Of a stretch of 64,000 nt of DNA, positions 17,524 through 25,726 are shown piece after piece. Each line of letters starts with the position of its first letter. The stretch's first letter is position 1. The DNA comes from JAEUIT01 sp044220875 (GTDB lineage: Bacteria > Planctomycetota > Phycisphaerae > Phycisphaerales > SM1A02). The notes beneath the pieces are model-generated. The model was not told the DNA's origin. It saw only the letters and a list, made by a program, of their open reading frames with translations, and ran no database searches. Position numbers and translations under genes: made by a program. The DNA is taken from NCBI GenBank assembly GCA_044220875.1, contig JBGAQH010000004.1:124001-188000 (forward strand), in the 5' to 3' direction.

Positions 17524-18186
17524 CTACTTCTGCGCTCCGTCCTTCACGCGCTCAAACAGCACCTCGACGACCTGGGTGTTGTTCTCGCCGATCGGAAGAT
17601 CGTGCACCTCGAGACGGATGCGATCCTCGCTCTCGAAGCGATAGACGTACTTCACCATCTTGTCGTGCTCTCCGGTCGTGTACTCGTCGAGCGTTCCGTA
17701 GAGGATCATCACCTTCCCCGAGGGATCCATGTCGCCCTCGAGCCGGACCATCGCGGTGTCGATGCTGGTGACGGAGGTCGACACGTAGCTCATCTTGAAG
17801 TTGTCGTAGCCCATGATCACGAGGCCGGTGTAGTTGCGGCCCATCATGGCGCCGCCGAGCTCGATCTTCAGCCAGCGGTCAGGCATGAGCCAGGAGATCG
17901 TCGAGGTCCCCTTCTCGCCGGGGAGCTTCCTGCCGGCCATAACGAAGCTGGTCGTCGTCGTCCACGTCCCGAGGAAGCGATTGAGCTCCTTGTGGGCGGC
18001 GCTGGGCTTGGTGAACTTTGCGGCGGCGGCCATCGCCTTGGCCATCTCTTCCTGGGTCGGGCCGGCGGGCTTGGCGGCGTCCTGCGCGGGAAGCGCCGCC
18101 GCCACGCCGAGCGCCACAGCGCCGCCGGCGACGAAGGTGGAGAACATGAGGGCAAGCGACGGACGGACGAGGGACATTCGTGGCAT
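17524..18186 (-). CDS. DUF1579 family secreted protein
   Basis: 220 residues from the ATG at 18186 (ACGGAG upstream). There is a signal peptide 'LVRPSLALMFSTFVAGGAVALGVAAALPAQ'. The body starts 'HKELNRFLGTWTTTTSF' and continues 'GTSTISWLMPDRWLKIEL', 'YTGLVIMGYDNFKMSYVSTSV', which matches DUF1579, a calycin-like barrel family of unknown ligand. The spacing of its start, 55 bp after the M56 stop, suggests it is the third gene of the BlaI-M56 operon and may be its output. It converges on the beta-lactamase gene. Confidence 0.75.
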   Translation of the reverse strand: MPRMSLVRPSLALMFSTFVAGGAVALGVAAALPAQDAAKPAGPTQEEMAKAMAAAAKFTKPSAAHKELNRFLGTWTTTTSFVMAGRKLPGEKGTSTISWLMPDRWLKIELGGAMMGRNYTGLVIMGYDNFKMSYVSTSVTSIDTAMVRLEGDMDPSGKVMILYGTLDEYTTGEHDKMVKYVYRFESEDRIRLEVHDLPIGENNTQVVEVLFERVKDGAQK

Positions 18187-18241
18187 GGAGACTCCGTGGA
18201 AGAAGGCAACGAGAGGGGGAACGGGGCGAAGTGACGCGTGG

Positions 18242-19351
18242 TCACTGCTGCGAGAGGGCACGCAAGATCAGGAATCGCTTTTGAAGACATCCCTGGGCGG
18301 CGGCCCATTGGTCGAAGAGCGGTTTCGGGGGATTGGCAAGCGGAAGGCAGCACGCGGCAAGGAGGAGCGTCACAACCAGCGTGAGCGCGCCCGACAGGGC
18401 GCTGCGCGCTGTCGACGCGCCGGTGGCGCACCGCCGCAGATGCGCGAGCCGCGCGACCAGCAGCGAGCCGCCCCACCAGCCCGACCAGAGGATCATGCTC
18501 GGCACGGGCAGCGCGAACGCAAGCTGCGGCAGGCGCGGCGAGGCGTGCGCTCGCAGCATGGACCGGGCGACGTCGGCGAGCGTCTGCCGGTAGCCCACAG
18601 AGTCCGGTCCGAGCAGCCGGGCGACGGACTCGTCGCAGGCAAGTTCGCGGAGCGCCGCGAGACGTCCGCGGGCAAGCCACGTCACCGGATGAAACCAGTA
18701 GAGCGTGCCGATCGCGAGGGTCACGACCGACCACCAGGGATCGCGCCGTCGAAGGTGCGTACACTCGTGAAGCAGCACATGCTCGAGCCGTCGTCGGTCG
18801 CCGAGGAGTTCCGCCGGGACCAGCACGACCGGCCGCAGCAGGCCGAAGACGGCGGCCTCGTCGGCGCGACCGACGATCCGCACCGCCGGGCAGGCGCGGA
18901 CACCCACGCGCCGCGCGACGGCCGCGAGCGCGTGCTGCACCGAGAGCGGCGCCGGCGTCGAACGGTGCAGGATCCCGCGGGCGGTCGCGCGGTAGCGAAG
19001 GACCGACAGCAGTGCGAGGAGGATGACGCCGAGCGACCAGGCGATGAACGCACTGCGCACCCACAGCGGATCAATCGAATCGGCGGTCGACCAGCCCACG
19101 GGCCGCTCGGCGACGAGGCGAACGATGCTCACCGGTGACGCGAGCGACGGCGGGACCAGCAGCTTGAGGAAGACAAGCCCCCAGAGGAGCGACTCGAGGC
19201 GCGGCTTGGGCGAGCGCACGAGAAGAAGATCGATCGCCGCGACGATGCCGGCGAGAACGGCAACCTGCGCGGCCATCGGCAGCATCCACTCCCACCAGAG
19301 AGCGATCGGAGCGTCGAATGCCGAGAGGGCGATGTCGAGGAGGTCGCTCAC
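18242..19351 (-). CDS. M56-family membrane metallopeptidase (BlaR1/MecR1 protease-like, no sensor domain)
   Basis: 369 residues from a GTG at 19351. Membrane helices lie at about residues 24-45, 55-70, 100-120 and 315-330. The zinc site is H195-E-C-T-H199 with the downstream Glu in 'LACDESVARLL'. In BlaR1/MecR1 this domain cleaves the BlaI/MecI repressor after a signal. Here the protein ends shortly after the last helix and lacks the C-terminal penicillin-binding sensor, so the trigger must come from elsewhere or be of a different kind. The GTGA overlap with blaI (19348-19351) indicates translational coupling. Confidence 0.88.
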   Translation of the reverse strand: MSDLLDIALSAFDAPIALWWEWMLPMAAQVAVLAGIVAAIDLLLVRSPKPRLESLLWGLVFLKLLVPPSLASPVSIVRLVAERPVGWSTADSIDPLWVRSAFIAWSLGVILLALLSVLRYRATARGILHRSTPAPLSVQHALAAVARRVGVRACPAVRIVGRADEAAVFGLLRPVVLVPAELLGDRRRLEHVLLHECTHLRRRDPWWSVVTLAIGTLYWFHPVTWLARGRLAALRELACDESVARLLGPDSVGYRQTLADVARSMLRAHASPRLPQLAFALPVPSMILWSGWWGGSLLVARLAHLRRCATGASTARSALSGALTLVVTLLLAACCLPLANPPKPLFDQWAAAQGCLQKRFLILRALSQQ

Positions 19352-19878
19352 CGCGCTCGCTTCCGTGCGGGCGAGGGCGAGGGCGTGGGCTTCGCCGACG
19401 TCTTCGGTCCCGGTTCGCTTCCGTGGCCACCTCGTGCCGCGGCTTTGGAGGTCGGGGCTTTCGAGGTCGGGGCTTTCGAAGTCGGGGCCCTCGAGGTCGG
19501 CGTTCCGTCGACCTCGTCCACCAGCGCCTGCAGGCGTTCCCGATCGCGGCCGCTGAGGCGCTCACGCGCCGCGAGGTGCTGCAGCAGCGAGCCGACGGTG
19601 CCGTCAAACGCCCGCTCGAGCAGCGAGCGCACGGCGGAGGTGCGGGCCGCCTCCTGCGTGACCAGCGGCGTGTAGATGCTCTGGTTGCCGATTTTTCGTT
19701 CGGCGATCGCCCCCTTCTCGACGAGTCGTGCGAGCAGCGTCCGCAGCGTCGTGTACGCCCAGTCCTTCGAGTCGCCGAGCAGGCCGTGGATGTCACGGGC
19801 GGTCACGTCGGCGATGCCCCGCTCCGAGGCCTCCCAGAGCGCTCCCATCACCGTCCATTCGGAATCGTTCAGGCGCAT
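19348..19878 (-). CDS. BlaI/MecI/CopY-family transcriptional repressor
   Basis: 176 residues from the ATG at 19878 ('MRLNDSEWTVMGALWE'). The winged helix occupies about residues 1-75, with 'DWAYTTLRTLLARLVEKGAI' as the recognition helix and wing. The dimerisation part 'RSLLERAFDGTVGSLLQHL' follows. The last 45 residues are a lysine/proline-rich tail with an 'APTSK' repeat, encoded by about four 15-bp units at 19440-19500, which is unusual for the family. It should repress its own operon (BlaI, M56, probably the DUF1579 gene) until cleaved by the M56 protease. A longer upstream frame has no family similarity. Confidence 0.88.
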   Translation of the reverse strand: MRLNDSEWTVMGALWEASERGIADVTARDIHGLLGDSKDWAYTTLRTLLARLVEKGAIAERKIGNQSIYTPLVTQEAARTSAVRSLLERAFDGTVGSLLQHLAARERLSGRDRERLQALVDEVDGTPTSRAPTSKAPTSKAPTSKAAARGGHGSEPGPKTSAKPTPSPSPARKRAR

Positions 19879-19891
19879 CGGCGTGGGGCTC

Positions 19892-19931
19892 CTACGACAG
19901 GTGTAGCAGACTCTACGACATTTGTAGCAGA
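19892..19931 (-). promoter_or_regulatory. Tandem BlaI-type operator upstream of blaI
   Basis: Two near-identical 19-mers, CTACGACAGGTGTAGCAGA (19892-19910) and CTACGACATTTGTAGCAGA (19913-19931), are offset by exactly 21 bp. On the minus strand each reads TCTGCTACAnnTGTCGTAG, a near-dyad containing the TACAnnTGT core of BlaI/MecI operators. They lie 14 bp upstream of the blaI start, where a repressor would block its own promoter. Confidence 0.75.
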
Positions 19932-20072
19932 GAGCAAGGGCCGACCGCGAAATCTCGAACGCGGTGCCGCCGTGGCCCGTCCGAGGAAGGAGAGCTCCAC
20001 GCGGGCGACGCGTCGAGATGCGTCCCACACGCCGGAGGGGCGTGTCCCGCATGACTGGGCGATGGGGGTTCC

Positions 20073-20155
20073 CTGTTCGGCTCGCGGCCGGCGCGCGTCG
20101 GGTCGGCGCGCTGCGGCGGTTCCCGCGTGCACCTCGGGCGGCCCCAGCTCCGGGC
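20073..20155 (+). pseudogene. Remnant of a RAYT transposase C-terminus
   Basis: The translation 'LFGSRPARVGSARCGGSR' then 'VHLGRPQLR' matches the last residues of the intact transposase at 23940-25520 ('VFGSRPALDAETARRGGSR', 'VHVVRPQLRE'). The DNA is also alike (GCGGTTCCCGCGTGCAC; GGCCCCAGCTCCG). The stop is lost and nothing upstream remains readable, so this is the 3' scar of a second copy. The rest of 19932-20551 shows no gene. Confidence 0.6.
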
Positions 20156-20337
20156 AGGTCCTCGAGGAGCGGGCCGACGCGGACAAGGGCGACGACGACG
20201 TCGACCGGCTCGCCCAAAATGCGTGTTGGGCCCTCGTCACCTCGACGACCTCGTCCTGCGTCGAGCGAATGCCAACGGGCGCACTGAACATGCACTGAAC
20301 AGCTCCGAACATGAGCTCGAAACATGAGCTCGAAACA

Positions 20338-20354
20338 TGGACAGCCCCATTCTG
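20338..20354 (+). repeat. REP-like repeat, family A copy
   Basis: TGGACAGCCCCATTCTG differs by one base from the family consensus TTGGACAGCCACATTCTG over 17 positions. It is preceded by the small tandem repeat ACATGAGCTCGAA (20309-20336) and lies 183 bp after the transposase remnant. Confidence 0.6.
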
Positions 20355-20551
20355 CGTACCAGGAAGCATCCGCGATCTCCATCGCCATCCTCGAGATGGA
20401 AGCGAGCCCCGCGACGCGGGGACCGTTGCGGGGCGAGCACCCTGCTTTCACGGAACCGTCGTCGCAGTTCCACCGGGTGCGCTCTCGCAAGCCCAGTGCC
20501 GAAATCCGCGTTCGCCAAATCCCAAGTGACTCTCTCCCCTCTGGAGATTCC

Positions 20552-21715
20552 ATGAAGACGTCGACCCGCGTACGAATGACCTCGATGCTCGTTGCCGTGG
20601 CAACCTCGTTCCTTGCCGGTTGCGCGACGACCGGGACGAACGACACGATGCCTCGACCGCTCCAGCTGTACGCGGGAACGATGGAGGCTCTGGCAGCGAA
20701 GGACTGGGCCAAGGCCCGCCCCCTTGTCGAGGAGCTGCTTCGCATCGACCCCGAGCCGGGCGACCACGCTCTTCTTGCTGCCGTTCTTGCCGGAGAAGGG
20801 CAGCAGGATGGCGCGTTCAAGGAACTCGGCATCGCGATCAGGACGGGTGCGGGCGAACCGGGGATGTCCGAACTTGGAAGTTCCCTGCGCGGGGACGACA
20901 TATGGCAGCCGCTCCGTGCCGATGCTCGCTTCGACGCGCTCCTTGCGGAGTACGAATCCACGCGTTGGAGTCCGGATGCGCTTCATTTCGATATCGCTTC
21001 GTCCGCCGCGCCGCGATCGACGCGTTGCGGCGGCCGCGGCGATGCGTACCTGACTGAGATTCGCACGAAGTACGCACTCGATGGCGTCCTCGCCGGCGCG
21101 ACGGATGATCTCGATCGGGTGCGGCGCATCACGCACTGGGTACACACGCAGACGGGGCACACCGGCTGGCCTGAGGGTCAGCCCACGGATCCGCTCGGAC
21201 TCCTCGACGCGGCCGCGAAGGGAGCGAGCTTTCGCTGCGTTGAGTTCGGCATCGCCGTTGCAGGCTCGCTGCAGGCCGTGGGCATTCCCGCGCGCGTCGT
21301 CGGATCGCGTGCGCGGGACGTCGAGACGCGTCGCCTCGGGGCGGGCCACGTCTTCGCGGAGGCCTGGCTCGCGGACCAGCATGCGTGGGTATTCGTTGAC
21401 GCGCAGATGGACATCGTCGGTCTATCGAAGGCCGGAACGCCCCTCAACGCAATCGAGTTTCGGAACGCGCTCGCAAACGGCACGGGAGCTTCGGACTACC
21501 CCGCGATCTTGGCCATGTGCATGTACTATTTCGACTACGGAACCGACGCGCGATATCCCGCCGCCCTGCGTGACAATGTCCAGGTGACCGTCGGCCCGGT
21601 CGGTTCGAGCGCCCCCCGCTACTTTCAACGAGAGCCCGCCACCTTGCCGGACCTCTTCACGCATCGCCCGGCCGACGTCTACGGGCCGCCGTCTGAGCGA
21701 GCGCCACGTTCGTAG
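20552..21715 (+). CDS. Transglutaminase-like domain lipoprotein
   Basis: 387 residues from the ATG at 20552 (CTGGAG upstream). The N-terminus 'MLVAVATSFLAGCATTG' is a lipoprotein signal with the acylated Cys at 24. Residues about 35-75 look like a TPR ('LYAGTMEALAAKDWAKARPL'). The C-terminal half has the papain-like triad in order: Cys in 'ASFRCVEFGIAVAGSLQAVG', His in 'GAGHVFAEAWL', Asp in 'WVFVDAQMD'. Bacterial proteins of this fold are usually peptidases or amidases rather than crosslinkers. It stands alone between two repeat-rich regions, and its substrate cannot be named. A frame extending upstream to 20324 crosses the repeat and was not used. Confidence 0.8.
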   Translation: MKTSTRVRMTSMLVAVATSFLAGCATTGTNDTMPRPLQLYAGTMEALAAKDWAKARPLVEELLRIDPEPGDHALLAAVLAGEGQQDGAFKELGIAIRTGAGEPGMSELGSSLRGDDIWQPLRADARFDALLAEYESTRWSPDALHFDIASSAAPRSTRCGGRGDAYLTEIRTKYALDGVLAGATDDLDRVRRITHWVHTQTGHTGWPEGQPTDPLGLLDAAAKGASFRCVEFGIAVAGSLQAVGIPARVVGSRARDVETRRLGAGHVFAEAWLADQHAWVFVDAQMDIVGLSKAGTPLNAIEFRNALANGTGASDYPAILAMCMYYFDYGTDARYPAALRDNVQVTVGPVGSSAPRYFQREPATLPDLFTHRPADVYGPPSERAPRS

Positions 21716-21739
21716 ACATGTGATACGGATCCCGTTTGA

Positions 21740-21910
21740 TCATCGCGCTCTGAGGTACTCGCACCGGCAGATCGACTTCAGGATCCTCGGCATGAGACGC
21801 CGCCACGCTGTCGTGCCCGAGTCCAGCAATTCGTCGTAGCCCGCGAATGCGCGGTTGCTCATGTGGTGGCTCCTCAGGTACGCCCACACGCGCTCCACCG
21901 GATTCAGCTC
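21740..21910 (-). pseudogene. IS630-family transposase, C-terminal remnant
   Basis: The peptide 'ELNPVERVWAYLRSHHMSNR' followed by 'AFAGYDELLDSGTTAWRRL' is the conserved end of IS630/Tc1-like DDE transposases, including the last catalytic Glu in 'NPVE'. Everything N-terminal is gone. The homology breaks off at about 21910, some 10 bp before a REP-like repeat (21920), so the repeat region appears to have replaced the rest of the element. Confidence 0.75.
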
Positions 21911-21919
21911 GGAGTGCAC

Positions 21920-21996
21920 TTGGACAGCCACATTCTGGGACAGGCCTCCTTGGACAGTCACACTCTGAACACCTCCGCGAGAATGTGGTGGTCGAA
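21920..21996. repeat. Cluster of three REP-like repeats (two direct, one inverted)
   Basis: TTGGACAGCCACATTCTG (21920-21937) is the exact consensus. TTGGACAGTCACACTCTG (21950-21967) has two changes. GAGAATGTGGTGGTCGAA (21979-21996) is an inverted, degenerate copy. Direct and inverted copies at about 30-bp spacing resemble the paired REP (BIME) arrangement associated with RAYT transposases. Confidence 0.65.
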
Positions 21997-22477
21997 TTTG
22001 GAAGCGGGAAAATTGAGGGGGCCGTGGTCGGACGATGCGTGAGACGCTGAACGCGACCGCTGTCAGATCGAGGCCTGCGGCGCCCGCCGGGCAGCCTTCT
22101 ACCCGGGGCGCTTCCTGACCGTTGACATCTCCTAAGGGATGATCGTGTTTCGATCTTCATTCACAAGCGGACAGAGGACGGTCACGTTCTCGAGGCGGCT
22201 GGGGAACTGGGGCCGGTGAGACTTCTCGACGTCGCCCTCAGGGTCTTGCTGCTTGCGGCCGAACTGCCGATTCACGTGCGTTGTTCGCGGATCGGAAATG
22301 AAGCTGGGGGGCGTTTGGGAACTCGGTCCGACGACGCCAATCGCACATCACGGACTGAGAGAAGTCTGCAATGGTCGCACATTGGTCGGCGATCGTGACG
22401 TGTGGTGCGCCCGCTGTCACGCGATCAATGGCATACTGCTGTCGATCGGCTAGCGGTCTTTTCATAGGAGATTCGAG
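21997..22477. other. Non-coding or decayed stretch before the dockerin/FGE-like gene
   Basis: About 480 bp with only short frames on either strand, none resembling a known family. It is less GC-rich than its surroundings and lies between repeats and a secreted-protein gene, so it is probably eroded mobile DNA plus the promoter of the next gene. CATAGGAGATTCGAG just before 22478 provides its ribosome binding site. Confidence 0.4.
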
Positions 22478-23608
22478 ATGATGACGTGCAGGTCGTGGGT
22501 ATCGACGTCTCTTCGTCAGCCAGCAGAGCTCGTCGCGCCGTCGTTGGCGGTCGCCTGCGCGATGGTCGTGTCGATCTTCTCGCCGGTGGCCAGCGCTCAG
22601 TCCTGCGCGGGTGATCTGAATGGGGACGGCGCGGTGGATGGCATGGATCTCGCCACGATGCTCGGTGCGTGGGGCTCCTGCCCGAGCTGCGCCGCCGATC
22701 TCGATGGCAGCCTGATCGTCGACGGAGCGGATCTCGCCGTTCTGCTCGGAGCTTGGGGTCACTGTCCGGCGGCAACGCCCCCTTGGGCGACGCTGCTTGA
22801 GGCGGCGCCGGATCCTGCCGTCGTCACGGACGCAAACCTCCGCACTGCAATCCTCGCGACCGGCCTTGCCTGGCGCGTCCGCGACAATGCTTCGCAAGTA
22901 GAGATGCTGTTGGTGCCGTCGAGCACATTCACCATGGGATGCTCGCCGTCGCTCCAAAGCAGTTGCGACAACGACGAGCTTCCCGTTCATCAGGTCACGT
23001 TGACGAACGCCTTCTACGTGGGGCGATTCGAGGTGACGCAAGCCGAGTGGACGGCAACGATGGGCTCAAACCCCTCGTTCTTTCAGGGGCCAAGCTATCC
23101 GGGTGGTGCGAATCGCCCCGTCGAGCAGGTGTCGTGGACCATGGTTCAGGGGTTCCTCACGGCGACCGGACTGCGGCTTCCGACCGAGGCCGAATGGGAA
23201 TGCGCGTGCCGCGCGGGGACGACGACCGCCTTCCACAGCGGACCGGGCTTCCCAAGCGGGACCGATGACAACGCGCTTGCGGCGAAGATCGCTTGGTACT
23301 GGACGGGTAACTGTGGAGGCGGTGCTCAATGCCAGTCGCACGTCGTCGGAGGAAAGGCCGCCAACGCGCTGGGTCTCTTTGACATGTCGGGCAACGTATG
23401 GGAGTGGGTGAGCGACTGGTACGCCTTGACGTACTACGCTTCGAGCCCCGCGGTGAATCCGACCGGACCGGTCGTCGGGACGCAGCGCGTACTGCGCGGT
23501 GGTTCGTGGAACTTCTTCACGAACAACATTCGATCCTCGAATCGCCATGCGGCCGCTCCAACCGCGGCGAGCTACGACTACGGTTTCCGGGTCGCTCGCA
23601 CTCCCTGA
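22478..23608 (+). CDS. Secreted dockerin-like / sulfatase-modifying-factor (FGE-fold) protein
   Basis: 376 residues. A signal peptide ends near 'FSPVASAQS'. Two dockerin-like calcium-binding repeats follow, 'DLNGDGAVDGMDLATMLGAWG' and 'DLDGSLIVDGADLAVLLGAWG', each next to cysteines. From about residue 140 the protein has the FGE-sulfatase fold: 'VPSSTFTMGCSPS', 'FYVGRFEVTQAEWTATMG', 'RLPTEAEWECACRAGTT', 'NALGLFDMSGNVWEWVSDW', 'RVLRGGSWNFFTNNIRSSNR'. True formylglycine-generating enzymes have two cysteines just after 'GGSW'. They are absent here, so sulfatase activation is unlikely, and a binding or structural role outside the cell is more probable. The order, dockerin before catalytic fold, is reversed relative to most dockerin proteins. 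Confidence 0.82.
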   Translation: MMTCRSWVSTSLRQPAELVAPSLAVACAMVVSIFSPVASAQSCAGDLNGDGAVDGMDLATMLGAWGSCPSCAADLDGSLIVDGADLAVLLGAWGHCPAATPPWATLLEAAPDPAVVTDANLRTAILATGLAWRVRDNASQVEMLLVPSSTFTMGCSPSLQSSCDNDELPVHQVTLTNAFYVGRFEVTQAEWTATMGSNPSFFQGPSYPGGANRPVEQVSWTMVQGFLTATGLRLPTEAEWECACRAGTTTAFHSGPGFPSGTDDNALAAKIAWYWTGNCGGGAQCQSHVVGGKAANALGLFDMSGNVWEWVSDWYALTYYASSPAVNPTGPVVGTQRVLRGGSWNFFTNNIRSSNRHAAAPTAASYDYGFRVARTP

Positions 23609-23674
23609 GTTTCGAGCTCCGCGAGCGAGACGTCACCGGACGCCGCCAGCCGGATGACCAATCTGGATTGAACG

Positions 23675-23705
23675 ACAAGCCCGGGCCTCATCGGCCCGGG
23701 CTTGT
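23675..23705 (+). terminator. Hairpin terminator after the dockerin/FGE-like gene
   Basis: A perfect 13-bp stem, ACAAGCCCGGGCC (23675-23687) with GGCCCGGGCTTGT (23693-23705), and a 5-base loop lie 67 bp after the stop. The following bases (TGGTGGTTGG) are only weakly T-rich. Confidence 0.7.
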
Positions 23706-23720
23706 TGGTGGTTGGTGCGC

Positions 23721-23791
23721 ACGTTCTGCTTTGCCATTCTGCTTTGGAGCATTTGGAGCATTCGCATTCTGCTTTGGACAGCCACATTCTG
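23721..23791 (+). repeat. REP-like repeat (family A) with tandem CATTCTGCTTTGG units, left flank of RAYT
   Basis: The exact consensus TTGGACAGCCACATTCTG lies at 23774-23791. Just upstream, ATTCTGCTTTGG-like units recur three times (from about 23722), so the repeat seems to have been amplified in part. It stands 148 bp before the transposase GTG. Confidence 0.7.
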
Positions 23792-23939
23792 CATAGGACG
23801 TGGAGAACCCGCCGAACGAAGCTCACCGCGAACTCATCGCCAACCGCCGCCGAATCGCCGGACCCGACCGGATCGCGCGGTAGCTTCGCGGTCGCCGGCG
23901 CTCCTCTGGGGTGAGCAAGCGCGCCGGCACGGAGGATCC

Positions 23940-25520
23940 GTGGGGTATGCCCGTTCGCTCGTCGTCCCGCAGGATGCGGGCGGCAACTATCACTGCTATT
24001 CGCGATGCGTCCGCCGGGAGCGGCTCCTCGAAACGCCCGACCGGGTAGCCGTCCTTGAGCGGCGGCTCGCGTTCCTGTCGACCCGCGTCTTCGCCATCGA
24101 CCTCATCGAGTTCAAGCCGATGGGCAACCACGTCCACTGCATCGTCCGCACCCACCCCGAGCTCGCGTGGTGCTGGACCGACGAGGAGGTCGCGCGCCGA
24201 TGGCTCCTCCTCTCCCTCGCCGGGCGGCGACCCGACCTCGACGCCGACGAGGGCCCGAGCCCGGCGGCGATCGCGTCGCTCGCCGCGAAGAAGCCGCGGA
24301 TCGAGGAGCTCCGCAGCCGGCTTGCCAACCTCGGAGCCTATCACTCCGCGTGGAAGGAGTGGTCGGCGAAGCGATGGAACAGGGAGGACGGGACCTCGGG
24401 CCACTTCTGGCAGGGCCGCTACGGCGTGACCACGGCCCTGGACGACGGGGCCCTCCTCACGCAGTCGGTGTACGTCCTCCTGAACGCGGTGCACGCGGGA
24501 CTCGAGAACGAACTGGGCACGCGGACGCCGGGCTCCCTGAAGACGAGAATCGAGCGGCTCGTGCGACAGGCGATCTCGGAGGCGACCGCGGAGGCGAAGG
24601 CCGAGGCGTTCGAGCGGGATTTTGTTCATGCCTCATGGACGCCGGTGTACCCGTGCGATCCGGGGTCGGCGGCCGAGCTCGACGACGATGAGTTCGCGAG
24701 GCGCGTCGCGGACGGACGACATCGCGCGTCCTTTCGACGCTCGCTCCGCGAGGAGGCGTCGGCCCTGTCTCATTTCGCCGCGACCGGGGAAGGCGAGGAG
24801 GTGGAGCGAGCCGCGCGGGAGCTCCGAGAGGAGAGCGAGGGGGAGACCGGGAACAACCAGCTCGCTGACGAGGCCACCCCACCGCCGCGACGCCCGCGGC
24901 CCAAAAACGTCCCGCGCCACCGCTCCTGGCCTGAGCGAGCTGCGGCGGCACGGACGGAGCTTCGGCCGGACGCGTCCGCGTGGCGGCAGCCATGGCCGAA
25001 CCCGTTTCTGGCGACCCGCCTCGTCGGCGGAGCTGTGCCTGTGGTGCGGGGCGTGACGCTCGGTGTACTTCTCGCGCTCGCCGACGCCGAGGGGCGTCAC
25101 CCGAGGCCGGACAAGCGAGGCTCGATCGCCAAGGACGCCGAACCGGCGATCCTGATCCTGCGGAAGGCGTATCTCGGGGACGGGCCGTCGATCGCCGCTC
25201 TCGGCGTGCCGCACCAGCCGTCGGACGCCGACGCGCCCGCCGACGCAACGGCGAGTGAGGCGATCACGTCGGCCCGCCGGCTCGCGGACGCCCTTCGCGA
25301 GCGGGTCGCCGAACTGGTGGCGAGGGTCTGGAGGCCCACATCCGACGGAGGCGGCGCGGCCGATACACCCAGCGCGGCGAGCGGCGCGGCGACCGAGCAC
25401 AAGACGATCGCGGTGACGCAGCGCGGGTCCGTGTTCGGCTCGCGGCCGGCGCTCGATGCCGAGACCGCGCGACGAGGCGGTTCCCGCGTGCACGTCGTGC
25501 GGCCCCAGCTCCGCGAGTGA
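23940..25520 (+). CDS. REP-associated tyrosine transposase (RAYT, IS200-like Y1 family), long variant
   Basis: 526 residues from a GTG at 23940 behind GGAGGA. The HUH nuclease signature is 'MGNHVHCIV' (His-x-His). An N-terminal 'NYHCYSRCVRRERLL' strand and the RAYT motif 'GHFWQGRYGVTTALDDGALL' with 'YVLLNAVHAGLE' follow. Such enzymes cut single-stranded repeats through a tyrosine and are thought to spread REP sequences. The protein is over twice the usual RAYT length. The extra C-terminal 250 residues are charged and low-complexity, a form I recall from planctomycete homologues. Inverted copies of an 18-bp repeat flank the gene at 23774 and 25727. Frames reaching further upstream cross that repeat and were rejected. 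Confidence 0.85.
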   Translation: MGYARSLVVPQDAGGNYHCYSRCVRRERLLETPDRVAVLERRLAFLSTRVFAIDLIEFKPMGNHVHCIVRTHPELAWCWTDEEVARRWLLLSLAGRRPDLDADEGPSPAAIASLAAKKPRIEELRSRLANLGAYHSAWKEWSAKRWNREDGTSGHFWQGRYGVTTALDDGALLTQSVYVLLNAVHAGLENELGTRTPGSLKTRIERLVRQAISEATAEAKAEAFERDFVHASWTPVYPCDPGSAAELDDDEFARRVADGRHRASFRRSLREEASALSHFAATGEGEEVERAARELREESEGETGNNQLADEATPPPRRPRPKNVPRHRSWPERAAAARTELRPDASAWRQPWPNPFLATRLVGGAVPVVRGVTLGVLLALADAEGRHPRPDKRGSIAKDAEPAILILRKAYLGDGPSIAALGVPHQPSDADAPADATASEAITSARRLADALRERVAELVARVWRPTSDGGGAADTPSAASGAATEHKTIAVTQRGSVFGSRPALDAETARRGGSRVHVVRPQLRE

Positions 25521-25726
25521 TCCGCGCACGTCTGCCGACAGCGCGACGCTCACGACTGGGCGACCATCGTCCATTGCATGTCCGCGACGAGACGAGGGCT
25601 CGACCGCGGCTGTCAGCTGCGCCGAATGCCCTCGAACACCCCCATCTTCGGTGACGAGACCCGTGCGAACAGCGTGGACTCACCGCAATCGGGAGGATCG
25701 CGCTCGCAAACCGCACACAATGCCGC

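Noticed and set aside
22238..23041. 267-codon minus-strand frame over the start of the FGE-like gene
   Set aside because: Arg/His-rich translation without family features, antisense to a convincing signal peptide and dockerin repeats.
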